DNA from: Pseudotamlana agarivorans
GTDB taxonomy: Bacteria; Bacteroidota; Bacteroidia; Flavobacteriales; Flavobacteriaceae
DNA length: 64,000 bases
Direction: 5' to 3'
NCBI RefSeq assembly: GCF_018860245.1
Contig: NZ_JAHKPD010000020.1
Span: forward strand, 1-64,000
The notes under the pieces were generated by a model. The model was not told where the DNA came from. It searched no databases and saw only the letters and a list, made by a program, of their open reading frames with translations. The position numbers and the translations under genes were made by a program. Positions 34,362-43,313 of the stretch are shown in pieces; within the stretch, counting starts at the first letter, position 1; the number at the start of each line of letters is the position of its first letter.

Positions 34362-35480
34362 TTAACTGTTTAGCATTACAGGCATGACAAGCATGGTTAC
34401 TTGCTCACCTTCATCTAAACCATCAACAGGTGTTAAAATACCCGCGCGGTTAGGCATGCTCATTTCTAATTGTACATCGTCTGCATTTAAGTTGTTAAGC
34501 ATTTCGGTTAAAAAACGTGAGTTAAAACCAATTTGCATATCATCACCTTGATAATCACAAGTTAAACGCTCCTCTGCTTTGTTGCTGTAATCAATGTCTT
34601 CCGCAGAAATATTAAGTTCGGCACCAGCAATTTTTAAACGAATTTGATGCGTTGTTTTGTTAGAGAAAATGCTAACACGACGTACCGAGTTTAAAAATTG
34701 ATTTCTGCTAATCACTAATTTGTTCGGGTTTTCTTTAGGAATTACCGCTTCATAATTAGGATATTTACCATCAATTAAACGACAAATTAATTCTGAGTTT
34801 TCAAAAGTGAACTTCGCGTTAGATTCGTTGTATTCAATAGAAACTTCATCTTCACTAGCTGCTAAAATACCTTTTAAAAGATTTAAAGGTTTCTTAGGCA
34901 TAATGAATTCAGCCACTTGATTTGCTTTAATATCTTCTCTTGTATATTTAACTAATTTATGCGCATCGGTAGCTACAAATGTTAGTCCTTCAGTAGAAAA
35001 CTGAAAAAACACGCCACTCATTACCGGACGTAAATCATCGTTTCCAGCCGCAAAAATAGTTTTACTAATCGCTGTGGCAAGTACATCGCCAGTAACCACT
35101 GTTTTACTAGGGTCTTCTAAGGCAACAGCTTTTGGGAATTCTTTACCATCAGCGTATGCTAAGGCGTATTTACCATGGTTTGAGCTAATTTCAATGGTGT
35201 TATTATCTTCAACAACAAAAGTTAAAGGTTGCTCAGGAAAGGTTTTTAAAGTATCTAATAATAAACGAGCAGGTATCGCAATGCTACCTTCGCTATCACT
35301 TTCAACATCTAATTTAGAAGCCATAGTCGTTTCTAAATCACTAGCAGAAACTGTAAGTGCGTTATGGTCTAATTCAAATAAAAAATTATCTAAAATAGGT
35401 AAGGTGTTTGAACTGTTAATTACACCACCTAAAACCTGTAATTGTTTTAATAAATAAGTACTTGATACTATAAATTTCAT
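34362..35480 (-). CDS. dnaN: DNA polymerase III beta subunit (sliding clamp)
   Basis: The 372-residue three-domain clamp has MKFIVSSTYLLKQLQVLGGV at the N-terminus, RPVMSGVFFQF and FVATDAHKLVKYT in domain 2, and the C-terminal peptide-binding region ending TMLVMPVML. It tethers polymerases to DNA. It is not next to dnaA here, as is common in Bacteroidetes. It is a single gene with its own leader and terminator. Confidence 0.97.
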   Translation of the reverse strand: MKFIVSSTYLLKQLQVLGGVINSSNTLPILDNFLFELDHNALTVSASDLETTMASKLDVESDSEGSIAIPARLLLDTLKTFPEQPLTFVVEDNNTIEISSNHGKYALAYADGKEFPKAVALEDPSKTVVTGDVLATAISKTIFAAGNDDLRPVMSGVFFQFSTEGLTFVATDAHKLVKYTREDIKANQVAEFIMPKKPLNLLKGILAASEDEVSIEYNESNAKFTFENSELICRLIDGKYPNYEAVIPKENPNKLVISRNQFLNSVRRVSIFSNKTTHQIRLKIAGAELNISAEDIDYSNKAEERLTCDYQGDDMQIGFNSRFLTEMLNNLNADDVQLEMSMPNRAGILTPVDGLDEGEQVTMLVMPVMLNS

Positions 35481-35526
35481 GTGAGGATATTATATTTTCT
35501 AAACGGATTGTTAATGTGTTTTTAGA

Positions 35527-35615
35527 GATTTACAGTTTTGTAAATCAACTAATAACTTTGTGAGCATTAAACAAATGGCTTAGTTTTTATTGTCATTATG
35601 CTTCATACAAATATA
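35527..35615 (-). promoter_or_regulatory. dnaN promoter region with leader hairpin
   Basis: On the minus strand TATATTTG (35608-35615) matches the -7 consensus. Downstream in the leader, GATTTACA (35527-35534) and TGTAAATC (35539-35546) form an 8-bp hairpin with a 4-base loop. The 10-mer TTCTAAACGG occurs on both sides, near 35497 and 35617. The leader would be about 120 bases. Confidence 0.45.
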
Positions 35616-35654
35616 TTCTAAACGGCTTATATTTGGAAACAAACTTATTAACAT

Positions 35655-37322
35655 TTAAGCGGCGTATTTTTTCTTCCTAATGTAGTTAAAGGCAAAACCA
35701 AAAATAGCTAATAAAACCAATGGTAATAGGATATTAATGAGCTGCCACTTGGTTTTTTCTTCAGTTATTTTTTGCTGATTTAGGAAGGTTACTGCGATAT
35801 CCTTCGATCGAATGTTTATAAGTCCGTTATCATCTAAGAGATAATTAACGGCATTAAGCAAAAATTCTTTGTTACCATAGGTTTGCCCAGTCCATCGGTC
35901 GAAACCTAATTCCTGTGGCGTATTCCTAATCACATCATTTTTTATAATGTCACCATCTGCAATAATAATCATCTTGGTAGGAATACTTTTATCTTTGGTT
36001 TTGGAGCCCTTAAACGGTTTTATACGATTACTGTAAACCGATTGAAATTCGCCTTCTAATAGTACGGCTAAATTTTGGTTTCCGTCGTTAAAAACTTGGG
36101 GGTTTTGTTCTTTAGTAACCAGTTCTAAACTTACTTTTCGAGGTGTGCCTTCTAGCTTAGTTAAAGGGGCCGACTGTAAAAGTATCGTTTTGCTGATATT
36201 ATTTTTAAGCGTGTCAATTTGGTTCGAAAAATCAAACTTAACTAAGTTAATATTATTCACAATGGGATGGTCGCTATTGCTGCCTGCTAATGGGGAATAA
36301 GGCCATTGTAAATGTTGAAATTGAGATTGACTACCTTCACCCATAGCTAACGTAATTGGTGCCGAATAAAGCGTACTCACTATTTCTGGATTGATACGAG
36401 CCCCGTATTTAAAAAAGAAATCGGTTAAGTTTAAATCTCTTGGAATAGCAACATTGCTGCCATTAGCGTTATACAAACTATCTTTTTCCATGATAACTGC
36501 ATCGATAAGCCATAAACTTTTACCGCCATTCATGGTGAATTGATCTAATACCAGTTTTTCAGCTTCCGAAAAGGCTTCTGTTGGTTTTGCTGAAATAATT
36601 AAATCGTAAGTCCCAAGATCCGAAAGCGTTTTTTGAGGATTCTTAGCAACGCTATCTAATGTGAAAGGCGCAATGAAATAATATTCACCAATTTTCTTAA
36701 CAAAATCGGCTATGTATTTATCTTCAAGTTGTTTGTTACCTTTTAGGATGGCGATTTTTTGTTTTTTCGGACGTGTAAGTTTACTAAAACCATCCGCGAA
36801 AGCGTATTCTAAATGCTGTACAGAGTTTGAAACCAATTCTTGTTGTGTCGCACCAATTTTATTTTTTACTAGCGGAATGGTAACTGTTTGGTCCTTGTAA
36901 CTGGCTAAAGCCCAGGGAAAAATGATAGCTTTAGATGATTTTCCACTTTCGGTAACACTCAATTGCATTGGTGTTAATCCGCGTTGTGTTAATTGTTGAA
37001 TATTACGCTCGCGAGTAGCGTCATCTTCAATCGGGTTTATAAAGTTGAAAATGATGTTGTTGTTTTCGGCCGAAAACTCCTCAAGAATTTGTTGTGTTTC
37101 TTTCTTTAAGCGCCTAAATTCAGAAGGGAAATCATCGCCTTCTAAAAACACATCAACGATAATTGGAGCTTCGATATCTTCAATGAGATTTATGGCAGAA
37201 GGACTTAAAGTATAGCGTTTGTCTGATGTTAGGTCAAAACGTTCAAAAACTTTGCTGCTTAAAAAGTTAATCGCAATTAAAGCGATAACAAGAATTAATA
37301 TGTGTTTTATATTACTATTCAA
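35655..37322 (-). CDS. gldG: Gliding-motility ABC transporter substrate-binding-like protein GldG
   Basis: The 555-residue protein has one N-terminal membrane helix, then VFERFDLTSDKRYTLSPSAI, the ABC-type uncharacterised (DUF4350-like) periplasmic domain, and a C-terminal helix with basic tail (FNYIRKKKYAA). GldG works with GldF and the ATPase GldA in gliding and type IX-linked motility. Its start overlaps the preceding 161-residue gene by 8 bases. gldA is not in the window. Confidence 0.92.
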   Translation of the reverse strand: MNSNIKHILILVIALIAINFLSSKVFERFDLTSDKRYTLSPSAINLIEDIEAPIIVDVFLEGDDFPSEFRRLKKETQQILEEFSAENNNIIFNFINPIEDDATRERNIQQLTQRGLTPMQLSVTESGKSSKAIIFPWALASYKDQTVTIPLVKNKIGATQQELVSNSVQHLEYAFADGFSKLTRPKKQKIAILKGNKQLEDKYIADFVKKIGEYYFIAPFTLDSVAKNPQKTLSDLGTYDLIISAKPTEAFSEAEKLVLDQFTMNGGKSLWLIDAVIMEKDSLYNANGSNVAIPRDLNLTDFFFKYGARINPEIVSTLYSAPITLAMGEGSQSQFQHLQWPYSPLAGSNSDHPIVNNINLVKFDFSNQIDTLKNNISKTILLQSAPLTKLEGTPRKVSLELVTKEQNPQVFNDGNQNLAVLLEGEFQSVYSNRIKPFKGSKTKDKSIPTKMIIIADGDIIKNDVIRNTPQELGFDRWTGQTYGNKEFLLNAVNYLLDDNGLINIRSKDIAVTFLNQQKITEEKTKWQLINILLPLVLLAIFGFAFNYIRKKKYAA

Positions 37323-37800
37323 AGGTCTTTTCTAATTGATAGGTTCTTAGCGCGGTAACTTTATCGTCTTCAAAATTTAGTTCAATACACTCCTGACTGT
37401 TATTAAAAGCTCCAGGTTCGAAGCCTAAATTATAATTCCATTTTTCAGGAGAATTTGCTTTTAGGTTATCATCCCAGCCAAACCATTCACTTGCACCAAG
37501 AAGATTTTTTACTTCTTTTTTTTGCTTTCCGATAAGGAGGCTATCTTGAATGATATTATCTAACATTTCAAAACGTAATTCCGGATTTTTTTCCCAGGCT
37601 TTGGCATTAAAATATTTCTCATGATGGTAGTTACTAAATATATTAACAATTGGATAGAATATATAAAAATAGGCTAGTGGAGCCAAAACCAAGCTCACCA
37701 AAAAAGTAAGCCATTTACGCTTATCTATGGTGTTTACAAACAACCAAACTAGCACAAATACGACTAGCATTGAAATGATAAAAATGGGTGTTAAAATCAT
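37315..37800 (-). CDS. Membrane-anchored BamE/SmpA-like protein between gldF and gldG
   Basis: The 161-residue protein has two N-terminal helices (residues 1-24 and 31-55) and then a soluble domain. That domain, IGKQKKEVKNLLGASEWFGW, WNYNLGFEPGAF and ECIELNFEDDKVTAL, has the order of the BamE/SmpA fold (helix-helix-strands with GxxxxxVxxLLG). Similarity is by pattern only. Its ATG overlaps the gldF stop by 4 bases and its end overlaps gldG, so it is expressed with the gliding pair. It may be an assembly partner of GldFG; that is inference. Confidence 0.75.
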   Translation of the reverse strand: MILTPIFIISMLVVFVLVWLFVNTIDKRKWLTFLVSLVLAPLAYFYIFYPIVNIFSNYHHEKYFNAKAWEKNPELRFEMLDNIIQDSLLIGKQKKEVKNLLGASEWFGWDDNLKANSPEKWNYNLGFEPGAFNNSQECIELNFEDDKVTALRTYQLEKTFE

Positions 37801-38516
37801 GCGTTGGCTTTATTCAAATTTAGTTTGGTTAACATTAAAAAGAAAATGGTTACACTAACAAAATAGATGATATCACGGGTGTCTAGAACGCCTCGACTCA
37901 TGCTTTTAAAGTGAGCACTCATACCTAATTGATTTATAAAATCAGTAGAAGCGAAATCGGCAATCCCTTCAAAACCAATATAAAACAAAAAACAAATAAA
38001 AACGGCTGTTATAAAAGCCACAATTTGATTATCTGATAATGTAGATGAAAACACACCAATGGCGGTATAAGCAGCCACTAAAAATAGGAGTCCGAAATAA
38101 GACCCTAAAGTACTGCCCATATCTAAGTTGCCAACAGGGTTTCCTAGTTGGTAAACCGTGTAAACATAAAGTAACGTTGGTAAAAGTGCTATTAAAATAA
38201 GTAAAAAGGCTCCGAAATATTTCCCTAAAACAATGTTGAATAAAGAAATGGGTTTGGTAAGTAATAACTCTAGAGTACCTTGTTTCTTTTCATCTGAAAA
38301 ACTACGCATGGTAACCGCTGGAATTAAGAAAATTAAAATCCATGGCGCTAATAAAAAAAACGAGGATAACTCTGCAAAACCATAATCCATAATATTGAAT
38401 TCTCCTTTAAACAACCATAGGAAAAGTCCGTTTAGTGTTAAAAAAATAGCAATCACCAAGTAGCCAATAGGTGAGGCAAAAAATGAATTTATTTCTTTTC
38501 TTAAAATTGCTAACAT
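37797..38516 (-). CDS. gldF: Gliding-motility ABC transporter permease GldF
   Basis: The 239-residue permease has six hydrophobic segments and starts MLAILRKEINSFFASPIGYL. The loop AVTMRSFSDEKKQGTLELLLTKP is diagnostic for this ABC-2 type group. It is the first gene of gldF-X-gldG, all with overlapping ends. Confidence 0.93.
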   Translation of the reverse strand: MLAILRKEINSFFASPIGYLVIAIFLTLNGLFLWLFKGEFNIMDYGFAELSSFFLLAPWILIFLIPAVTMRSFSDEKKQGTLELLLTKPISLFNIVLGKYFGAFLLILIALLPTLLYVYTVYQLGNPVGNLDMGSTLGSYFGLLFLVAAYTAIGVFSSTLSDNQIVAFITAVFICFLFYIGFEGIADFASTDFINQLGMSAHFKSMSRGVLDTRDIIYFVSVTIFFLMLTKLNLNKANA

Positions 38517-38522
38517 TTATTT

Positions 38523-38606
38523 AGTTAATAGTTAATAGTTATTGGTTGTTAGTTGTTGGTTTTTTGATATTTTTAGTCAATAGTCAATAGTCAATAGTCA
38601 ATAGTC
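38523..38606. repeat. Heptamer tandem repeats
   Basis: AGTCAAT is repeated four times plus AGTC at 38575-38606. A related AGTTAAT repeat is at 38523-38540, with degenerate versions between. It sits in the spacer upstream of gldF. Its size suggests slippage; a function is not evident. Confidence 0.8.
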
Positions 38607-38640
38607 TTCCGTCTTCCTCACAAACATAAGGTTTTAATTA

Positions 38641-39543
38641 TTATTCGAAATCCGAAAGTTTATGAATATTTTGAGGGTATTCCACATCGTCTAACTTAAT
38701 CGGATTTGGAATAAATTTAATACTTACCGAGTCCATAATTCCAAGTCCTAAAAGAGTAGAGGCGCTGCCCACTGTTTCAGTATTACTTTTATAAACGGCA
38801 ATTTCTAAAAAATTCCCTGAATTAAAAACGACCAAGCGTCTACCTTCGTCGTGCCTTTTATTTTCTGGGATTTCAAAATTAACAATGTCACTGTATTTTT
38901 GATATATTTTTTTAAACGTATAATGGCGTGCAGTAATTTCAAAAGCTCGACCTTTTTGTATACTCTCAAAAAAGTTACGTTTAATATTAGTGACTACGTT
39001 ACCATAATTATCAATATAAATAACGCTACCAATTATTTGAGTTTTGTCCTCTTTAACAAAAGGCTTTATGTTTTTTATAGGTTTAATTTCTGCAATTTTT
39101 TTACCAATAACATCAAGCGTTCCGCCGCGAGCAATATGGCAAGCGACTTGTACAAAAACATCTAAAACCGTAAAACTACTTCTTATTTTATCATGAATGT
39201 TAATTTCAACAATTTCTTCAGGTGCAATTTCAGAGCAAATCATGCTCATAATACCATTATTTGCACATACAAAATAATGCCCATTCAGTTTAAGGGCAAT
39301 ATGTTTGTTTTCAGCATTTAATTCTGAATCAATTCCTATAATATGTATGGTACCTTTAGGGAAATTATGATAGGCATTTTGAATAATGTATGCCGCTTCA
39401 GGAATGTTAAAAGGGGATACAGCATGAGAGATATCAACAATGTTTACATCAGAAAGTTCACTATAGATAGCACCTCGTGTAGCGCCAGCAAAGTAATCTT
39501 TCTCCCCAAAATCAGTTGTTAGTGTAATTATTGCCATTGGCAA
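38641..39543 (-). CDS. SAM hydroxide adenosyltransferase (DUF62, chlorinase/fluorinase fold)
   Basis: The 300-residue protein has the N-terminal ITLTTDFGEKDYFAGATRG and the C-terminal YIDNYGNVVTNI. These are the signatures of the DUF62 family related to SAM fluorinases. Characterised prokaryotic members hydrolyse SAM to adenosine and methionine. No halogenase-specific loop is apparent. The start may be Met1 or Met3. It stands alone. Confidence 0.88.
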   Translation of the reverse strand: MPMAIITLTTDFGEKDYFAGATRGAIYSELSDVNIVDISHAVSPFNIPEAAYIIQNAYHNFPKGTIHIIGIDSELNAENKHIALKLNGHYFVCANNGIMSMICSEIAPEEIVEINIHDKIRSSFTVLDVFVQVACHIARGGTLDVIGKKIAEIKPIKNIKPFVKEDKTQIIGSVIYIDNYGNVVTNIKRNFFESIQKGRAFEITARHYTFKKIYQKYSDIVNFEIPENKRHDEGRRLVVFNSGNFLEIAVYKSNTETVGSASTLLGLGIMDSVSIKFIPNPIKLDDVEYPQNIHKLSDFE

Positions 39544-39747
39544 ATTGTTGATATGTTTTTAATGTTTGGTCGCTCAATTTTACTTAAATTTGAGAGAGAC
39601 ATGAATGTGATACAAACCTACAAATTTTCATTTTCGTTTTAATAAATTAAATGAAAAATGTGTGTTCTTAAAACCATATTTACTAAATTACATAGATATC
39701 ATATATTGAAATAACTATACTTTTAATTTTAACCTAAAACCACGCCT

Positions 39748-40701
39748 TTGAACGAAATTATCATCGAACTTGAAGAGATTTCTCCAAAAGAGTTTTTTGG
39801 AGCACAAAACACGAATATTGAACTTCTAAAAAAGTATTTTCCAAAATTAAAAATTGTAGCACGAGGCACTAAAATTAAAGCGTTTGGCGATGAAGAGTTG
39901 CTAGAGGAATTTGATAGGCGTCTTACCATGCTTTTAAAACATTTCGCAAAGTATAATAAACTAGACGAAAATGTTATAGAGCGCGTTTTAACGAGCCAGA
40001 GTAGTGACGATTACAAAACCTCCGAAAAAAGTGGCGAAGTTATAGTCCACGGTGTAGGAGGTAAGTTAATTAAAGCACAAACACCAAACCAGCGTAAAAT
40101 GGTGGAGCTTATGCGTAAAAACGATATGGTTTTTGCTATTGGTCCCGCAGGTACTGGAAAAACTTATACAGGTGTTGCTTTGGCCGTACAAGCATTAAAA
40201 AACAAGGAAGTTAAGCGTATCATTTTAACACGCCCGGCTGTTGAGGCTGGCGAAAATTTAGGTTTCCTTCCTGGTGATTTAAAGGAAAAATTAGATCCGT
40301 ACATGCAACCATTATACGATGCTTTACGCGATATGATTGCTCCAGAAAAATTGGCACATTACATCGAAAACGGTACCATTCAAATTGCACCATTAGCCTT
40401 TATGCGTGGTCGAACTTTAGATAATGCCTTTGTTATTTTAGATGAAGGACAGAATACCACGCATGCACAAATGAAAATGTTTTTAACCCGTATGGGGAAA
40501 AACGCAAAATTTTTATTAACTGGCGATCCAGGGCAAATTGATTTACCACGCCGTACCATTTCTGGACTAAAAGAGGCTTTACTTATCCTGAAAAACGTAG
40601 AAGGTGTAGGCATGATCTTTTTAGACGATAAAGATGTAATTCGCCATAAACTCGTTAAAAAAGTGATCGAAGCTTATAAAAGTATAGAAAATGCCGATTA
40701 A
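39748..40701 (+). CDS. phoH: PhoH-family ATPase (PhoH-like)
   Basis: The 317-residue protein has an N-terminal KH-like region (EEISPKEFFGAQN) and a P-loop ATPase domain with Walker A GPAGTGKT at residues 132-139 and Walker B FVILDEGQNT. PhoH proteins are linked to RNA metabolism. TTG 39748 is the start that begins the conserved N-terminus. It lies upstream of purC, separated by a long hairpin. Confidence 0.9.
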   Translation: MNEIIIELEEISPKEFFGAQNTNIELLKKYFPKLKIVARGTKIKAFGDEELLEEFDRRLTMLLKHFAKYNKLDENVIERVLTSQSSDDYKTSEKSGEVIVHGVGGKLIKAQTPNQRKMVELMRKNDMVFAIGPAGTGKTYTGVALAVQALKNKEVKRIILTRPAVEAGENLGFLPGDLKEKLDPYMQPLYDALRDMIAPEKLAHYIENGTIQIAPLAFMRGRTLDNAFVILDEGQNTTHAQMKMFLTRMGKNAKFLLTGDPGQIDLPRRTISGLKEALLILKNVEGVGMIFLDDKDVIRHKLVKKVIEAYKSIENAD

Positions 40702-40736
40702 TTTTTTTAGAAGCATAAACCTGCTTTCCGCTATAT

Positions 40737-40782
40737 CTTTTTCACTCTTTATACCATTACATTGGTATAAAGGGTAAAAAAG
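40737..40782. other. Long hairpin between phoH and purC
   Basis: A 20-bp stem with one mismatch and one G-T pair is closed by the loop TTACAT. The inner perfect arms are CTTTATACCA (40747-40756) and TGGTATAAAG (40763-40772); the outer arms are CTTTTTCACT and GGTAAAAAAG. No T run follows the stem on either strand, but one is built into the outer arm. It could be a terminator, an RNA stability element or a DNA palindrome. Confidence 0.6.
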
Positions 40783-40845
40783 GATGCCGCTGCAATCAGG
40801 GCTAGGGCTGCATAACTTATTTTAAGATTTATCAACCAAAATGAA

Positions 40846-40853
40846 TAACTTTG
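40846..40853 (+). promoter_or_regulatory. Candidate -7 element of purC
   Basis: TAACTTTG matches TAnnTTTG and lies 46 bases before the purC ATG. No TTTG is seen at the usual upstream distance. Confidence 0.5.
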
Positions 40854-40899
40854 CACTTCATTTATAAAGAAAAATAAATTCTGCAACAAAAGTACCATA

Positions 40900-41847
40900 A
40901 TGAATAATACAATAACAGATACTAATTTCAATTTTCCAGGTCAAAAAAGTATTTACAAAGGAAAAGTAAGAGCCGTTTACAACATCAATGATGAAGAATT
41001 GGTTATGGTGGCTACCGACAGGCTTTCTGCATTCGATGTGGTGATGCCAAAAGGCATTCCTTATAAAGGACAAATACTTAATCAAATTGCCACAAAAATG
41101 ATGGCAGCAACCGAAGATTTAGTACCAAACTGGTTAACAGCAACACCAGATCCTAACGTGGCTGTAGGGCATTTATGCGAGCCTTTCAAAGTAGAAATGG
41201 TAATTCGTGGTTATATGTCTGGGCATGCAGCGCGCGAATACAAAGCTGGAAAACGGATGCTTTGTGGTGTGCCAATGCCTGAAGGGATGAAGGAAAATGA
41301 TGCTTTTCCAGAGCCTATAATTACACCTGCGACAAAAGCTGAAATGGGCGATCATGACGAAGATATTTCTAGAGAGGATATTTTGAAAAAAGGTATTGTT
41401 TCAGAAGTAGATTATATCGTGCTTGAGGATTATACCCGTAAGTTATTCCAACGTGGTTCTGAAATTGCCGCTTCAAGAGGTTTAATTTTAGTAGATACTA
41501 AATATGAATTCGGAAAAACTAAAGACGGTAAAATAGTATTAATTGATGAAATACACACGCCAGATTCGTCTCGTTATTTCTATGCTGAAGGTTATCAAGA
41601 GCGCCAAGATAACGGCGAGTCGCAAAAGCAGTTAAGTAAAGAGTTTGTTCGCCAATGGTTAATTTCGAATAACTTTCAAGGTTTAGAAGGGCAAACGGTT
41701 CCGGTTATGAGCGATGAATATATTCAAACTGTTAGCGATCGTTATATAGAGCTTTACGAAAACATTACAGGTGAAACTTTTGTAAAAGCTGATGTTAGTA
41801 ATATTGAGGAACGAATTGAAGCTAATGTTTTAGCGTATTTGAAGTAG
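40900..41847 (+). CDS. purC: SAICAR synthetase PurC
   Basis: The 315-residue enzyme condenses CAIR with aspartate in purine synthesis. Motifs are [11 protein letters not shown] and [20 protein letters not shown] at the N-terminus, VRGYMSGHA-type [16 protein letters not shown], and [13 protein letters not shown]. It is the longer class with the N-terminal extension. It has its own promoter and a strong terminator. Confidence 0.97.
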   Translation: MNNTITDTNFNFPGQKSIYKGKVRAVYNINDEELVMVATDRLSAFDVVMPKGIPYKGQILNQIATKMMAATEDLVPNWLTATPDPNVAVGHLCEPFKVEMVIRGYMSGHAAREYKAGKRMLCGVPMPEGMKENDAFPEPIITPATKAEMGDHDEDISREDILKKGIVSEVDYIVLEDYTRKLFQRGSEIAASRGLILVDTKYEFGKTKDGKIVLIDEIHTPDSSRYFYAEGYQERQDNGESQKQLSKEFVRQWLISNNFQGLEGQTVPVMSDEYIQTVSDRYIELYENITGETFVKADVSNIEERIEANVLAYLK

Positions 41848-41874
41848 TATAAGTTTACTTTATATATTATAAAT

Positions 41875-41912
41875 AAAAATCTCCGTAGGTTATTCCTGCG
41901 GAGATTTTTTTT
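41875..41912 (+). terminator. Terminator after purC
   Basis: The stem AAATCTCCGTAGG / CCTGCGGAGATTT (one T-G pair) has loop TTATT and is followed by a run of T. It starts 30 bases after the stop. Confidence 0.9.
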
Positions 41913-41991
41913 GTTTTCTGTTCAAAGTTTCAGGTTACCATTGCTTAGAAAGGAAGAGGTTTTTTCCATTCGAGTTTTTAGTTTCAATAAC

Positions 41992-42187
41992 GTTTACACA
42001 ATTCAACGCATAAACGATTAAACAAATAAACAAGCCTTCATTTTATCAATAAAAATTAATTAATATTCAATTTTTCAGTCTCCCGTACTCGGTCATCTGT
42101 TTTCCGTCAATTTCAATAACCTTCAAGTAGCTTCTCATTCCCCATTTTAACGTCGGTTACACAGTTAAACGTATAAACAGTTAAACA
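41992..42187. repeat. Imperfect 33-bp direct repeats in the purC-carbonic anhydrase gap
   Basis: Two copies, 41992-42024 and 42155-42187, match at 27 of 33 positions, each built around TTACACA...AACG.ATAAAC..TTAAACA. The 351-base gap 41848-42198 otherwise holds the purC terminator and no open gene. The second copy ends 12 bases before the end of the carbonic anhydrase gene. Confidence 0.6.
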
Positions 42188-42198
42188 TTACTTAAAAG

Positions 42199-42996
42199 CT
42201 AAAAGTGATACTGAACAATACGGTCGTTCAAGGGTTGTTCATTTCTATAATTGTTAATAGGCATATTCTCTTTAAGTTTTAAAACTTCCTCAACAGATAA
42301 TATTACCGGTTCTTTAAAAACCACCCAATTGATACTTTCTGTGCAAGGCGGTGTGGTAAATGAGCCCCCGTAAGAGTAATATTCTTTGTCTTTAAGTGGA
42401 AAGCTAGACAAATCAACACTTTCATGAATTTCCTTTTTAGCCCCTGATTCTAAAGGTAAAAAGCTTTCGAAAAACTCAAACAACTGACTTTCTTCGCCTT
42501 CTTTACCTAAAATTGCTAAAACAGTCACTTTTCCAGATTTACTGGTATGCACTAAATGAATTTCAATAGGGTAAATAATGCCATCTATTTTATGCTCTGA
42601 AGGTTCATGAAAATGAATTTGCTTCAAACAATAGCGCTCATTTTTATAATCTATATAGTCTCCAGCTTCAAAGTCAAACTGAATGGAATGTCCGTTGTTT
42701 TCAACATCATTAACTATAGTATTCGGCTTGTATTCAAACTTTAGTTCATTTTCAACATGAATCGAATCGGCCTTTATATGAATGATGTTTATTGGCGATT
42801 GTTGATGTCCGTTGCAATCTGAGTTTTTTTCAATTTCGGCCCAATGCTCAGGAGATGTTTCACCATTATAACTCCAATGTTTATTCGTGTCGTGATGTTG
42901 TGCTAAAATCGGTTCCTTATGTTTTTCAAGTTGGTTACAAGAAAATGAAAATAAAGTAATAAGCACAATTAGGATGTTGTACGGTTTAGTTTGCAT
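42199..42996 (-). CDS. Alpha-class carbonic anhydrase lipoprotein
   Basis: The 265-residue protein has a lipoprotein signal with lipobox LFSFSC. The alpha-CA domain follows, with zinc ligands in IHFHEPSEH and EIHLVH, HWSYNG near the start, QQSPINI, and FTTPPCTESINW. It hydrates CO2 in the periplasm or at the cell surface. Residues for the Zn site and the Glu gatekeeper are all present. It is a single gene. Confidence 0.93.
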   Translation of the reverse strand: MQTKPYNILIVLITLFSFSCNQLEKHKEPILAQHHDTNKHWSYNGETSPEHWAEIEKNSDCNGHQQSPINIIHIKADSIHVENELKFEYKPNTIVNDVENNGHSIQFDFEAGDYIDYKNERYCLKQIHFHEPSEHKIDGIIYPIEIHLVHTSKSGKVTVLAILGKEGEESQLFEFFESFLPLESGAKKEIHESVDLSSFPLKDKEYYSYGGSFTTPPCTESINWVVFKEPVILSVEEVLKLKENMPINNYRNEQPLNDRIVQYHF

Positions 42997-43137
42997 AACT
43001 GATTTGTTAAAATTAATTATAGTGGTAAAATTAAGCGCTATTGATCAAGTTAAAACTGACATTTGTTAGGTTTGGCTATGAAATTCTTTAAAAGTTATTA
43101 ACTACAACGTTTTATTAACGGATATTACAGAATCATG

Positions 43138-43293
43138 TTAAGTGCCAAAAAACGGATTTTTTATTTTCTGAATGCTGTCCACTTGTGACTCAATTCTTTG
43201 TCTATTGTTTATAATATCGTTGGTTGTAATGTGTGAATACCGGTACTTAGCAGAGTCGATAATGTTGCTGGTACTACTAAGACATTCGCGCAT
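43138..43293 (-). CDS. 51-residue small protein downstream of the TfoX-N gene
   Basis: The frame starts MRECLSSTSNIIDSAKYRYS and ends IQKIKNPFFGT. It begins 20 bases after the TfoX-N stop on the same strand. It is polar and probably helical, with no signal or membrane segment. The frame remains open upstream as KEKEIDITNTLQ, so a non-standard upstream start is possible. No family is recognised. It fills most of the gap between 42997 and 43313. Confidence 0.45.
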   Translation of the reverse strand: MRECLSSTSNIIDSAKYRYSHITTNDIINNRQRIESQVDSIQKIKNPFFGT

Positions 43294-43313
43294 TTGAAGG
43301 GTATTTGTAATGT

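Noticed and set aside
37315-37800. Gene between gldF and gldG as a frameshifted piece of either
   Set aside because: It has its own ATG, two helices and a distinct soluble domain; both gld genes are full length.
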